Positions 1 through 6,895 of a DNA stretch of 10,331 bases are shown here, piece after piece. The notes below the pieces were generated by a model. The model ran no database searches, had not been told where the DNA came from, and saw only the letters and a list, made by a program, of their open reading frames with translations. How positions within the stretch are numbered: the stretch's first letter is position 1; each line of letters begins with the position of its first letter. The DNA comes from Chloroflexota bacterium (GTDB lineage Bacteria > Chloroflexota > Dehalococcoidia > RBG-13-53-26), in assembly GCA_030616195.1 (NCBI GenBank), contig JAUWXW010000034.1, positions 1 to 10,331 on the forward strand, in the 5' to 3' direction. Position numbers and translations under genes: made by a program.

Positions 1-816
1 CAGAAATTCTCCTCTCTGGAAGACTTCCACATAGTTCCTTAATACAGGAAGAAAAATCCATTTTGGAGGAATAGCCAAGCGATTGCGTGGATTACTAGTA
101 ATGTTGATGATGGTGCTATGGTTTACTCCGACAACACAGAGATGTACCTGGGGTGGCCCCACCCTGCCACCTGCTGGCAGCAACTCCTCCAAGAGGGCGG
201 CCTTGGCTTCCTGGGCACCATTCGCCTGCAAAATCGCGGTTAGATTATCCAGATCAAGCGCCCGCTGCCAGGCGTCGGCACTCACTTTGATTCCTCTACG
301 CTTCAACTCAGAGCGAACCCCGCCGACCAGCGACGCCAGAGGAGCGTATTTAGCTGCCAGGTCTTTCTCCAGTTCCGTTCGGATTTTCCGCGCCAGGGCC
401 GGGCTCCTACCCCCTGTCGAGATAGCGATGGTCACGTCGCCGTGCCGCAGATGTGAGGGAACGATAAAATCACAGTGCTGAGGATCGTCCACAGCGTTGA
501 TCAGGACCCCCCTTGCTCTTGCTTCTTCGGCCACTTTTGCATTTAGATCGTTATCATTGGTAGCGGCTACGACAATGACAGCGCCTGCCAGGTCCCCCTC
601 TGCATAATCCCGGCGCACCGCATGCACTTTCCCCTGCTTAAACATCCGGCCCAGCCCAGGGCACAAGTCGGGACTGATAACCTCGACCCGAGCCCCATGA
701 TCAAGAAGCGCTCTCACCTTGCGCAGAGCGACCTGCCCTCCACCAACCACCACACACTTCTTGCCCTCGATGTCCAGGAATATGGGGTAATAGGAAGAAC
801 TATTGTCTCTTTTCAT
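1..816 (-). CDS. Precorrin-2 dehydrogenase (SirC/Met8-like) fused to the N-terminus of glutamyl-tRNA reductase (HemA); runs off the window
   Basis: The frame is open for 272 codons from the ATG at 816 to base 1. Residues 1 to about 215 match the NAD-dependent precorrin-2 dehydrogenase / sirohydrochlorin ferrochelatase family. They show YYPIFLDIEGKKCVVVG followed by the dinucleotide motif GGGQVALRK (25-33), VVAATND (82-88), NAVDDPQHCDFIVPS (107-121, with D110 at the catalytic Asp position known from CysG/Met8) and ISTGGRSPALARKIR (132-146). From about residue 224 the text becomes VHLCVVGVNHST, the typical start of HemA. Residues 246-272 (RLAIPP... VLRNYV... RGEFL) end exactly where the family's STCNR catalytic-cysteine motif should begin, so the cysteine lies outside the window. 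HemA reduces Glu-tRNA to glutamate-1-semialdehyde; the first domain oxidises precorrin-2 on the way to siroheme. The start overlaps the ahbAB stop as ATGA (813-816), which suggests translational coupling. The TAPV-xRE segment usual in HemA is unrecognisable here (TIINITSNPRN). The SirC call is firm, the HemA fusion likely. Confidence 0.88.
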   Translation of the reverse strand, partial: MKRDNSSSYYPIFLDIEGKKCVVVGGGQVALRKVRALLDHGARVEVISPDLCPGLGRMFKQGKVHAVRRDYAEGDLAGAVIVVAATNDNDLNAKVAEEARARGVLINAVDDPQHCDFIVPSHLRHGDVTIAISTGGRSPALARKIRTELEKDLAAKYAPLASLVGGVRSELKRRGIKVSADAWQRALDLDNLTAILQANGAQEAKAALLEELLPAGGRVGPPQVHLCVVGVNHSTIINITSNPRNRLAIPPKWIFLPVLRNYVEVFQRGEFL

Positions 817-1796
817 ACCAGATACTTGACCCTCGTCTTCTTAATCTCCCTGCTGCTGAATAGCATCACGTAATCGGTGAGGCCACACCGGTGCGATACT
901 TCCCTGGCTGTTTCCCGGCAGTCTTCCCTGGTTCGTCCGTGTATCATGGCATAGAGGTTGTACGGCCAGAGGGGATCAGACCGCCGCTCATAGCAGTGGC
1001 TCACTTCACTGAGGGCTGCCAGTCTTTGGCCAGCCGCTTCCACCATGTCTGACGGCGCGATCCAACAAACCATGGCATTTCCTGCCAGGCCAAGGCTGGT
1101 ATGTGTCACGGAGGCACTGTAGCGACGCATGACACCACGGCGCAGCAGAGCCTGACAGCAAGCCAGGAGCTCCACTGTGTCTACCCCCAGACTCTCCGAC
1201 ATGGAATCGAAGGGCCTGGCAACCAGAGGAAGGTCTTGCTGCAGTTCGTTTATCACAGCACGGTCCATCGGCATCAGGTCCGGGGATTGGTCAGAGGCAA
1301 CACCGCGGGCAGCAGCAGTGTTTAGCGCCGGCATACTACCTCCGGTGGCATCAAAGTAGGCCCGCAGCTTGAAGAGTTTCAGCGCCGGCAGATTGAATAC
1401 CTCCTCGGCCGACATGAAACCAGACAACCTTCGCGCCTCCCTGTCCATGTCCCGTCCCGACGGCAAGGCCAGGGTGAGCCATAGATTCAAATGGTGTTCC
1501 CGCTGGTAGCCGTGACTTATGCCCGGGTGCTCGACTATGACCTGTGCCGCTCCATTCAACCGATGCTCTGCCACCCTCATTGCCACCAGGGTGGACTGGT
1601 AGCCAAGGCTTCCGGCATCGAATAGCGGGCCAATGTAGCGAAGGATCCCGTCAGCCTTCAAGTTCTCAATTCTGTGAATTACCTCTATTGCATCCATACC
1701 CAGTTGCAGCCCCAGGGCAGCAAAGGGCTCACCGGCGAGCGGGAATTCCGCCTGCACCAGGTTAAGCAGCCTTTTATCCATATCATCGAGCGTCAT
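813..1796 (-). CDS. ahbAB: Siroheme decarboxylase, single-chain AhbA-AhbB fusion
   Basis: This 327-residue protein is built of two AsnC/Lrp-like halves. The N-half (about 1-150) opens with MDKRLLNLVQAEFPL and carries HPGISHGYQREHHLNLWLTL (90-109). The C-half (about 175-327) starts again with MDRAVINELQQDLPL and carries EVSHCYERRSDPLWPYNLY (264-282), then MIHG (284-287). The SHxYxR and NLW / WPYNLY signatures are those of siroheme decarboxylase subunits AhbA/NirD/NirH and AhbB/NirL/NirG, not of DNA-binding Lrp regulators. The enzyme removes the two acetate carboxyls of siroheme at C12 and C18, giving 12,18-didecarboxysiroheme, in the cytoplasm. Histidines 95, 267 and 286 are candidate catalytic or iron-ligand residues by analogy. 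A linker (about 151-172) joins the halves; most organisms have separate AhbA and AhbB, although fused NirDL forms are known in denitrifiers. The start overlaps the ahbD end by 14 bases and the end overlaps the next start by 4. Automatic pipelines may mislabel it as an Lrp/AsnC transcription factor. Confidence 0.92.
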   Translation of the reverse strand: MTLDDMDKRLLNLVQAEFPLAGEPFAALGLQLGMDAIEVIHRIENLKADGILRYIGPLFDAGSLGYQSTLVAMRVAEHRLNGAAQVIVEHPGISHGYQREHHLNLWLTLALPSGRDMDREARRLSGFMSAEEVFNLPALKLFKLRAYFDATGGSMPALNTAAARGVASDQSPDLMPMDRAVINELQQDLPLVARPFDSMSESLGVDTVELLACCQALLRRGVMRRYSASVTHTSLGLAGNAMVCWIAPSDMVEAAGQRLAALSEVSHCYERRSDPLWPYNLYAMIHGRTREDCRETAREVSHRCGLTDYVMLFSSREIKKTRVKYLV

Positions 1797-2967
1797 TTTC
1801 CAGCCCTAATTCCCCGCCATCAACCAGTACCATTGCCTGACTTTGCCGTGCCAGCGGATCGTAAATACAGTACGGCTCCGCAGCAAGCCAGTCCCCCGTC
1901 GCCTCATAGGCCCTGGCGCGACACCCACCACACACCCTCTTGTATTCACAAAAGCCGCATTTCCCCTTGAGATTGGACAGGTCTCTCAACTCACGGAACA
2001 ATGGCGAATCATTCCAAACCCTGCTGAAGCCCTCTTTCCTGATGTCGCCAGCTTCCACGTCAAGGTAGCCGCATCCCTGTACCCTGCCACGGTGGGAGAT
2101 AAAGCAAAAGCTCACACCAGCCAGGCATCCCCGGGTGAAGGAGTCCAGCGAGCCCCGCCCGGTAAGCCTGGGACTCTTTCCCGGCGCCATCTCCGCTGTA
2201 TCGCCCCTGCGCTGCCTCTGGCTGACAATCCGGAAATAATGGGGGGCATCTGTCGGCTTGATAAACATCCTGTCTCCTAGCTCCGCCTGCTTATCATAAA
2301 CCCAGTTCAGGATGCGCTCATATTCTTCAGGGGAAAGCTCCACGTCCTTGAGACCCTTGCCCCGGCCTGTAGGCACTAGCATGAAGGGATGAAAAGCAAC
2401 TGCTCCCAGGTCGAGCGCCATAGAGAGCAGGTCATCCAAATAGCGGGCATTCATGCCGGTGACGGTGCTGTTGATCTGCACCTCGAGCCCCGCCCGGCGA
2501 GCCACCTTTATGCCCTCAATCGCTGCCTCAAAGGCCCCCGCCTTGCCCCGGAATTCATCCTGCAGCTCAGGGGTAGGAAAATCCAGGCTGACGCCAACTC
2601 GGGATATCGGAACCTCCCTGGCCCGCTTGGCGATTTCCTCAGTAATGAGCGTACCGTTTGTGCCCAGGGCCACCCTCAGTCCCCTCTCCACAGCATACCT
2701 GGCTACCTGGAACAGGTCCGGCCGCATAAGCGGCTCCCCACCACTGAGTATGATGATCGGCCTGCCAACTTCCAGGATGTCATCGATGAGACGAAGGCAT
2801 TCCTCAGTGGAGAGCTCACCCTGATAGGGCTCGTCAACCGCTGAGGCGCGGCAGTGGGCACAGAAAAGGTTGCACCTCCGCGTTATCTCCCAGGCCACAA
2901 CCTGCAATTTGGGGACGATGGCTTCAGCCGTCTTCAGGCCCTGTTCACCGGTACGTGATTCTTTCAC
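1783..2967 (-). CDS. ahbD: AhbD, radical SAM heme b synthase (Fe-coproporphyrin III to heme)
   Basis: This is a 394-residue radical SAM/SPASM protein. The text VVAWEITRRCNLFCAHCRA places the CxxxCxxC cluster at C32, C36 and C39. The SAM-binding GGEP motif is at 76-79 and the TNGTL strand at 103-107. The C-terminal SPASM-like region has C281, C288, C299, C337, C340, C346, C349 and C367 (CGFC, CGGC), enough for an auxiliary 4Fe-4S cluster. The motif layout and the position in an ahb cluster fit AhbD, which oxidatively decarboxylates two propionates of Fe-coproporphyrin III to the vinyl groups of heme b. The start is GTG and overlaps the ahbC stop as GTGA (2964-2967), implying coupled translation. 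The main alternative is a NirJ-type protein for heme d1, but no cytochrome cd1 or other d1 gene is visible and a separate AhbC is present. The radical SAM call is certain; AhbD specificity comes from family resemblance and context. Confidence 0.88.
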   Translation of the reverse strand: MKESRTGEQGLKTAEAIVPKLQVVAWEITRRCNLFCAHCRASAVDEPYQGELSTEECLRLIDDILEVGRPIIILSGGEPLMRPDLFQVARYAVERGLRVALGTNGTLITEEIAKRAREVPISRVGVSLDFPTPELQDEFRGKAGAFEAAIEGIKVARRAGLEVQINSTVTGMNARYLDDLLSMALDLGAVAFHPFMLVPTGRGKGLKDVELSPEEYERILNWVYDKQAELGDRMFIKPTDAPHYFRIVSQRQRRGDTAEMAPGKSPRLTGRGSLDSFTRGCLAGVSFCFISHRGRVQGCGYLDVEAGDIRKEGFSRVWNDSPLFRELRDLSNLKGKCGFCEYKRVCGGCRARAYEATGDWLAAEPYCIYDPLARQSQAMVLVDGGELGLENDAR

Positions 2968-4136
2968 TGCGCGATCCCGATCTCCTCGTCGCTAAGGTAG
3001 CAAGCCGGGTCCTCAGCCCAGATATCACCAAAGACCGCCTCTGCCCGCACCCGCAGGTTTCCGTTGCAGAGGTTGAGATATTGGCACCTGGCGCAGCGGC
3101 CCCTAAGAAGGCCTTTGCGGTTTTTGAGGCCCCACAGCAGCGGCTCTGAGTCATCCGTCCAGATATCGCCGAATTTGCGCCGTCGCACGTTGCCCAGAGA
3201 ATAATGCCACCAGAACTGGTCAGGATGGACATCCCCTATGTCATCTACTGCTCCTATTCGGATGCCGGAGTTGTTACCGCCGTTGCTTTCCAGCAAAGCC
3301 AACACCTCGTCAGCACGCTGCGGGTCTTGACTTCTCAACTTCAGATAAAGATAAACGCCATCGGCGTGGTTGTCCACCGTAAGAACCTCCTTTTTCAGCC
3401 CACGTCTGTAGAAGTCCAGGGTATGCTGGCAAATCCGGTCAACCACTGATCGCGTCTCCTGGGGGCTGAGGTCTTCTTCCCTCAGGTCACCCGCCCGGCC
3501 GGCATAAGCCAGGTGATAGAAGCAGACCCGGTGTATGCCCTCTCGTTCCACCAGCTCGAAAATGGCGGGGATCTCCTCGTAATTGCCACGGGTAATGGTC
3601 AACCTGAGAGACACCCTTTGCCCTGCATTGATGCAGTTTCGGATGCCCCGAAGAGCCGCCTCATAGGCGCCGTTCTGGCCACGAAAGTGATCATTGCGCT
3701 CGCCGATGCCGTCCAGACTGATCCCCACCTCTCCAAACCCAACGCGGCGTATTTCCTCGGCCACCGCTTCGCTGATAAGAGTACCATTGGTGGAAAGGAC
3801 AGGCCTTACCCCCTGCTCCCTGGCAAAGGCGGCCAGTTCAAAGATATCGTCTCGCAGTAAAGGCTCGCCTCCAGAGAAAAGGAGCACCGGTACACCGAAA
3901 TCGGCCAGGTCGCTGATAAACGCTTTGCCCTCTTCGGTGCTCATTTCTTGAGGGGATCGCCGGCTGTCGGCGCTGGCGTAGCAGTGGATACAGCGAAGGT
4001 TGCACTGCCGGGTGCAGTTCCAGACTCCAATGGGAGGTGGCGCATCCTGTGACGAGGAGTTACTTCCCCAGTTGACGTAGCGCAGGCTATCCCCCGGCCC
4101 GATATTGTCACACAGCAACCGTGAGACTGATATCAC
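2964..4136 (-). CDS. ahbC: AhbC, radical SAM 12,18-didecarboxysiroheme deacetylase
   Basis: This 390-residue radical SAM protein opens with MISVSRLLCDNIGPGDSLRY, the N-terminal signature of AhbC (compare MIGISKL... in characterised members). The cluster motif is CNLRCIHC (C45, C49, C52), preceded by VWNCTRQ. GGEP is at 89-92 and STNGTL at 115-120. Family-typical text follows: GIRIGAVDDIGDVHPDQFWW (291-310), LGNVRRRKFGDIW (314-326), and a C-terminal auxiliary-cluster region with C348, C351, C357 and C379 ending DPACYLSDEEIG. The enzyme removes the acetate side chains at C2 and C7 of 12,18-didecarboxysiroheme, giving Fe-coproporphyrin III. The start codon is GTG with a good ribosome binding site (GGAGG, 9 bases upstream). 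It begins 6 bases after the regulator stop. The segment CNGN (357-360) sits where I would expect CGGN, a possible small deviation that I recall rather than checked. Confidence 0.92.
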   Translation of the reverse strand: MISVSRLLCDNIGPGDSLRYVNWGSNSSSQDAPPPIGVWNCTRQCNLRCIHCYASADSRRSPQEMSTEEGKAFISDLADFGVPVLLFSGGEPLLRDDIFELAAFAREQGVRPVLSTNGTLISEAVAEEIRRVGFGEVGISLDGIGERNDHFRGQNGAYEAALRGIRNCINAGQRVSLRLTITRGNYEEIPAIFELVEREGIHRVCFYHLAYAGRAGDLREEDLSPQETRSVVDRICQHTLDFYRRGLKKEVLTVDNHADGVYLYLKLRSQDPQRADEVLALLESNGGNNSGIRIGAVDDIGDVHPDQFWWHYSLGNVRRRKFGDIWTDDSEPLLWGLKNRKGLLRGRCARCQYLNLCNGNLRVRAEAVFGDIWAEDPACYLSDEEIGIAQ

Positions 4137-4142
4137 CGGGCG

Positions 4143-4862
4143 CTACCTCCGTTCCTCTGATGCGTCAACGCCTTTCCCCTCCTGATATGCCGCCACCAGA
4201 GAGACGAGTGCCTCATCCATAACATGAGTCACCAGGGGAATAGCCTCCACAGCCCGCTCGTCCAGCATCTCCCTCTTCTTCATCAGATTAGTGATTACAT
4301 TTGCAAAAGGAGTCCGGTGCTGAAGGAAGGCCTCAAGGGCATCGGTAAGCGGCAGCCCTAGCCCGACCAGTTCAGTACCGAAGTCCCTTCCTGCATCCTG
4401 GGCCAGCTTAATGGTCTCCTCCCGCTTGGAAGGCTCGGTTATGTATCTTATGACCACATCGAGCAGTTGCCGTCCGCACCGTGCCAGGTTCTGGCGGGAT
4501 TCCTGACTAAGCTTGCCATACCATGCAGTGGTTAGGAAGCTGGTATGAGCAATCTCACGGGGCACCGAGGCCGCTTCCTCCAGCCCGCTGACCAGATCCT
4601 TGAGGCCATGGACTTTTCCCTGCAGCCCGGCAAACCGCCGCAGGTCAGTCCGTGAGTAACGCCGGTGACCGCCAGGAGTCACAAAGGCCTTGATCTTGCC
4701 TTCGTCTGTCCACAGGCGCAGCGTCGCCTCGTTCACCCCCAGAATACGGCTTGCTTCACTGATACTGACTAGAGAGCGTTCCGGCAAAACCCCCACCTTC
4801 CGGCTATCAAATCTCGCCTTTCGTATTTTAGCAAAACTCCAGAAATCTGCAATAATCTGCAA
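4143..4862 (-). CDS. MerR/excisionase-type HTH regulator with helical C-terminal sensor-like domain, first gene of the heme operon
   Basis: Residues 31-78 form a MerR/excisionase-type winged HTH: VSISEASRILGVNEATLRLW, then TPGGHRRYSRTDLRRF. Residues about 105-225 are mostly helical; the stretch LARCGRQLLDVVIRY...AGRDFGTELVGLGLPLTDALEAFL resembles the RsbRD-N/PucR-N-like helical domain found in some signalling proteins (weak, by eye). I do not recognise a named family. The longest frame starts at a TTG (4862) that almost coincides with the predicted transcription start and has little room for a leader. An internal TTG at 4787 (residue 26), preceded by GGAAGGTGGGGG, would start MPERSLVSISEAS, give 214 residues and is my preferred start. 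The gene sits directly under the operon promoter, 6 bases before ahbC, so it probably controls the ahb genes and itself. Histidines (106, 182, 213) and C129 could serve a heme or tetrapyrrole sensor, but that is a guess. Confidence 0.82.
   Translation of the reverse strand: MQIIADFWSFAKIRKARFDSRKVGVLPERSLVSISEASRILGVNEATLRLWTDEGKIKAFVTPGGHRRYSRTDLRRFAGLQGKVHGLKDLVSGLEEAASVPREIAHTSFLTTAWYGKLSQESRQNLARCGRQLLDVVIRYITEPSKREETIKLAQDAGRDFGTELVGLGLPLTDALEAFLQHRTPFANVITNLMKKREMLDERAVEAIPLVTHVMDEALVSLVAAYQEGKGVDASEERR
4844..4862. repeat. Tandem 9-base direct repeat, candidate operator of the heme operon
   Basis: AATCTGCAA occurs at 4844-4852 and again at 4854-4862 (TTGCAGATT on the coding strand), exactly one helical turn apart. 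It lies just downstream of the predicted transcription start and upstream of the preferred TTG start of the regulator. This placement suits a repressor binding two half-sites on one DNA face. Whether the neighbouring HTH protein binds here is inference. Confidence 0.45.
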
Positions 4863-4872
4863 CTTTCTCCAA

Positions 4873-4901
4873 ATTGTAGCTTATCAGGAGAGTAAATACA
4901 A
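4873..4901 (-). promoter_or_regulatory. Sigma-70-like promoter of the regulator-ahb operon
   Basis: On the minus strand TTGTAT (4896-4901) and TACAAT (4873-4878) are separated by 17 bases. The -10 box matches consensus at 5 of 6 positions and the -35 at 3 of 6. It lies in the 62-base gap between the oxidoreductase stop and the regulator. Transcription would start near 4866, leaving a leader of about 80 bases before the TTG at 4787. No rho-independent terminator is visible in this gap, so read-through from the upstream gene is also possible. Confidence 0.55.
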
Positions 4902-4924
4902 GAGACATAGCCAGAGCAGGAACG

Positions 4925-6490
4925 CTACCTCTTCCAGTCCTTCAACACCTCGCGGGCACTGTTGTAGCCCGGTATCCCAGTTACTCCCGCACCTGGGTGA
5001 CACCCAGCACCGCAGAGGTATAGGTTTGCTATCGGCGTCCTGTAACCGGGAGACCATCCCGGAACCGGCCTGAGATCGAACATTTGTTCAATGAGGTGAA
5101 GCCCGTGGCAGTAACAGCCACCAGTGATGCCGAACATGTTTTCGAACGTCGAAGCAGTCATGACCGCCATATCCATGATGGCATCCCTGAAGTTCGGGGC
5201 CCGTTCGGTCCAGAAATCGATGATCTTGTTGGCCATCTCGTCTTTCAGTCCGTCTTGCTGCTCTTTCGGAGCGTTCACCGGGAAGTAGTTGGCAAAGAAC
5301 GTACATGTATAGTAGCCTTCGGGGGCAAGGCTCTTGTCAAAATAGCTGGGAATAGAGAAGTAGCTCGCCGGCACCTCCGGTACCCTGCCCCACTTGAAAG
5401 CGTCATAACACCGTTCCATATGTTCGGCTGAAGGGATGTACGCCATGGACGCCTGGAGAGGACCCCCGTTTGCATAGGCAAGCTCACCGATGAACTCCGG
5501 TAGTTCCTTCAGCGTCGCATGGATCTGGATCCACGGGTTCTGGAAGTTGATCCGCTTGACCATCTGGACGTAATCAGTGGGCAGGTGTTCCTCACCTACC
5601 ATCCCCATGAAGGTCGCGTACGCGTCGGCGTTGGAAAGCACCACTTTGGCAGTTATCTTCTCGCCATTCGCCAGCTCCACCCCCTCGGCCTTCCCCTTGC
5701 TCACCAGTACCCGCTTCACCCGCGTGCCGAGCTTCACCTCACCACCCCTCTCCTCGAGGGATTTTCTTAAGGCCTCCGAGAACATCCCCATCCCGCCCTT
5801 GGGAAACTGGTACCAGTTGCCCACACCGGGAGCCGCGATGTGGTACGCCAGGGAGAAAGCGGTTCCTGGACTGTATGGCCCCAGGTTGGTCCCATCGATG
5901 GCCATGGCGGCCATAGACCCCTGCATCACCCGGCTCCTGGAACGGTCGGGAAAAAGCTCGCGGATGATGTCCATGGCGCTGCCGTAGATCCATCGCCGCA
6001 TGATGTCCTTGGTCCGGGCATCCGGCGCCTCATCGATGAGCGAGCCTGCGGATCTGGGTAGTCCATAACGCATCTTGTCCAGCGGCTCGGCGATGATCTG
6101 GGAGAGCTCGAAGAGCTTGGTGAGGGCCTGGACACCGGCATCCCCGTGGTCCCGTTGCAGATGCTCCATCAGTTTCTCTGGATCGTTGTACAGGATATAC
6201 GGGGCATCGGGGGGATCGCCAGTGGTGTGGAACGATATAACCGGGTCTATGACCTCCAGGCCGTACCGATCCATGTCCAAGGCGTCCATGAGCTCCTTGC
6301 GATGAACCATGAGCGCCCAGGCGCCAACATTGTGCTTGAATCCTTTGAAATACTCGGTGGTCCCCGCCATTCCCCCCACGTACCGTTGCCTCTCCAAACA
6401 GAGCACCTTCAAGCCTTCTTTGGCCAGAATCGCGCCCGCTGCCAGGCCGTTGTGACCTGCTCCCACAATGATCACATCATAATCAGGCAT
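4925..6490 (-). CDS. FAD-dependent oxidoreductase of the phytoene desaturase / PYROXD2 type
   Basis: This 521-residue protein begins MPDYDVIIVGAGHNGLAAGA, a Rossmann FAD-binding GxGxxG (G10, G12, G15) followed at E33 by the ribose-binding acidic residue and RQRYVGG. The C-terminal LYLCGAGCHPGAGVTGIPG (490-508) is the second FAD contact typical of CrtI/CrtO/PYROXD2-like enzymes. FPKGGMGMFSEALRKSLEE (about residue 230) is another family hallmark. No signal peptide or clear membrane helix is seen. The length is normal for the family. The start is fixed by a strong ribosome binding site, AAAGGAGGT (6496-6504), 5 bases before ATG. The family covers carotenoid desaturases/isomerases and many uncharacterised enzymes; no phytoene synthase or other carotenoid gene is visible, so the substrate cannot be named. 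It lies 62 bases upstream of the heme operon on the same strand but has its own promoter-like sequence, so a link with heme metabolism is only possible. Confidence 0.87.
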   Translation of the reverse strand: MPDYDVIIVGAGHNGLAAGAILAKEGLKVLCLERQRYVGGMAGTTEYFKGFKHNVGAWALMVHRKELMDALDMDRYGLEVIDPVISFHTTGDPPDAPYILYNDPEKLMEHLQRDHGDAGVQALTKLFELSQIIAEPLDKMRYGLPRSAGSLIDEAPDARTKDIMRRWIYGSAMDIIRELFPDRSRSRVMQGSMAAMAIDGTNLGPYSPGTAFSLAYHIAAPGVGNWYQFPKGGMGMFSEALRKSLEERGGEVKLGTRVKRVLVSKGKAEGVELANGEKITAKVVLSNADAYATFMGMVGEEHLPTDYVQMVKRINFQNPWIQIHATLKELPEFIGELAYANGGPLQASMAYIPSAEHMERCYDAFKWGRVPEVPASYFSIPSYFDKSLAPEGYYTCTFFANYFPVNAPKEQQDGLKDEMANKIIDFWTERAPNFRDAIMDMAVMTASTFENMFGITGGCYCHGLHLIEQMFDLRPVPGWSPGYRTPIANLYLCGAGCHPGAGVTGIPGYNSAREVLKDWKR

Positions 6491-6510
6491 GTTAAACCTC
6501 CTTTGAAATA

Positions 6511-6539
6511 TTTCTAGCAGCTAGTAACTCTTCTAACAA
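6511..6539 (-). promoter_or_regulatory. Candidate promoter of the FAD oxidoreductase gene
   Basis: On the minus strand TTGTTA (6534-6539) and TAGAAA (6511-6516) are 17 bases apart, each matching consensus at 4 of 6 positions. A start near 6504 would leave the ribosome binding site AAAGGAGGT close to the 5' end of a very short leader. It is a moderate match only. Confidence 0.38.
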
Positions 6540-6895
6540 GCTGCCATAGCCTCGCAAATCACGGCTTCGTTACACCATAGCAACGAGGCGGATCGGGCGG
6601 TATGCATCCGCCCGCGACTTAGGGTTCCCAGACAAACAGAGGCAACCACTAGTGACGCCGAACATCTTTCCGCAGGTAACCTAGAAGACCCTGCAGTAGT
6701 TGGCTTCGCACCACCTCGGTTCACCAAATCGGATACCGATTCACCCAGCATTGGGGGGCTGACAAACAGCATCCCATCGATTTCAATCCAGGGCTCAGCA
6801 TCGTCTATCATGTGGAGCAAGGCCCCATGGATGCCCTTGCCGATAGACTTTGCAGCATACCCCACGTTCCGGTACTCCTGAACAAAGCTCACCAT
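6533..6895 (-). other. Doubtful open frame or gene remnant in an otherwise empty 456-base gap
   Basis: Between 6491 and 6946 I find no convincing gene. One minus-strand frame is open from the stop codon of the 193-residue protein (same frame) down to TAG at 6533. The first ATG is at 6895, which would give 120 residues starting MVSFVQEYRNVGYAAK. There is no ribosome binding site before it, and the second half (TTAGSSRLPAERCSASLVVA...) is compositionally odd and resembles no family I know. The first half (GIHGALLHMIDDAEPWIEID) looks more protein-like. It may be a decayed gene, a C-terminal piece of something broken, or chance. The gap also holds an inverted repeat AATCGG-ATA-CCGATT (6727-6741). 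Confidence 0.2.
6594..6614. other. 7-bp perfect hairpin in the intergenic gap
   Basis: CGGGCGG (6594-6600) and CCGCCCG (6608-6614) form a perfect GC-rich stem around a 7-base loop. It lies downstream of the 193-residue gene and upstream of the oxidoreductase promoter. Neither strand has a T-run after it, so it is not a canonical rho-independent terminator, but it could end or stabilise the upstream transcript. Confidence 0.45.

Noticed and set aside
1..120. A frameshift in the HemA part, reading KMDFSSCIKELCGSLPERR in the next frame
   Set aside because: The uninterrupted frame ends ...VLRNYVEVFQRGEFL at the right distance from the GVNH motif for STCNR to follow, so no shift is needed.
83..873. 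Plus-strand open frames at 83-481 and 622-873
   Set aside because: They lie opposite the well-supported precorrin-2 dehydrogenase gene and have low-complexity, Arg/Ser/Pro-rich products with no family resemblance.
813..1796. Annotation as an Lrp/AsnC-family transcription regulator
   Set aside because: The two halves carry the siroheme decarboxylase signatures SHxYxR and WPYNLY and the gene sits between ahbD and the precorrin-2 dehydrogenase gene.
1783..4136. Heme d1 (NirJ-type) biosynthesis instead of heme b
   Set aside because: Two distinct radical SAM proteins matching AhbC and AhbD are present and no nirS, nirF or other d1 gene is visible; d1 remains a minor alternative.
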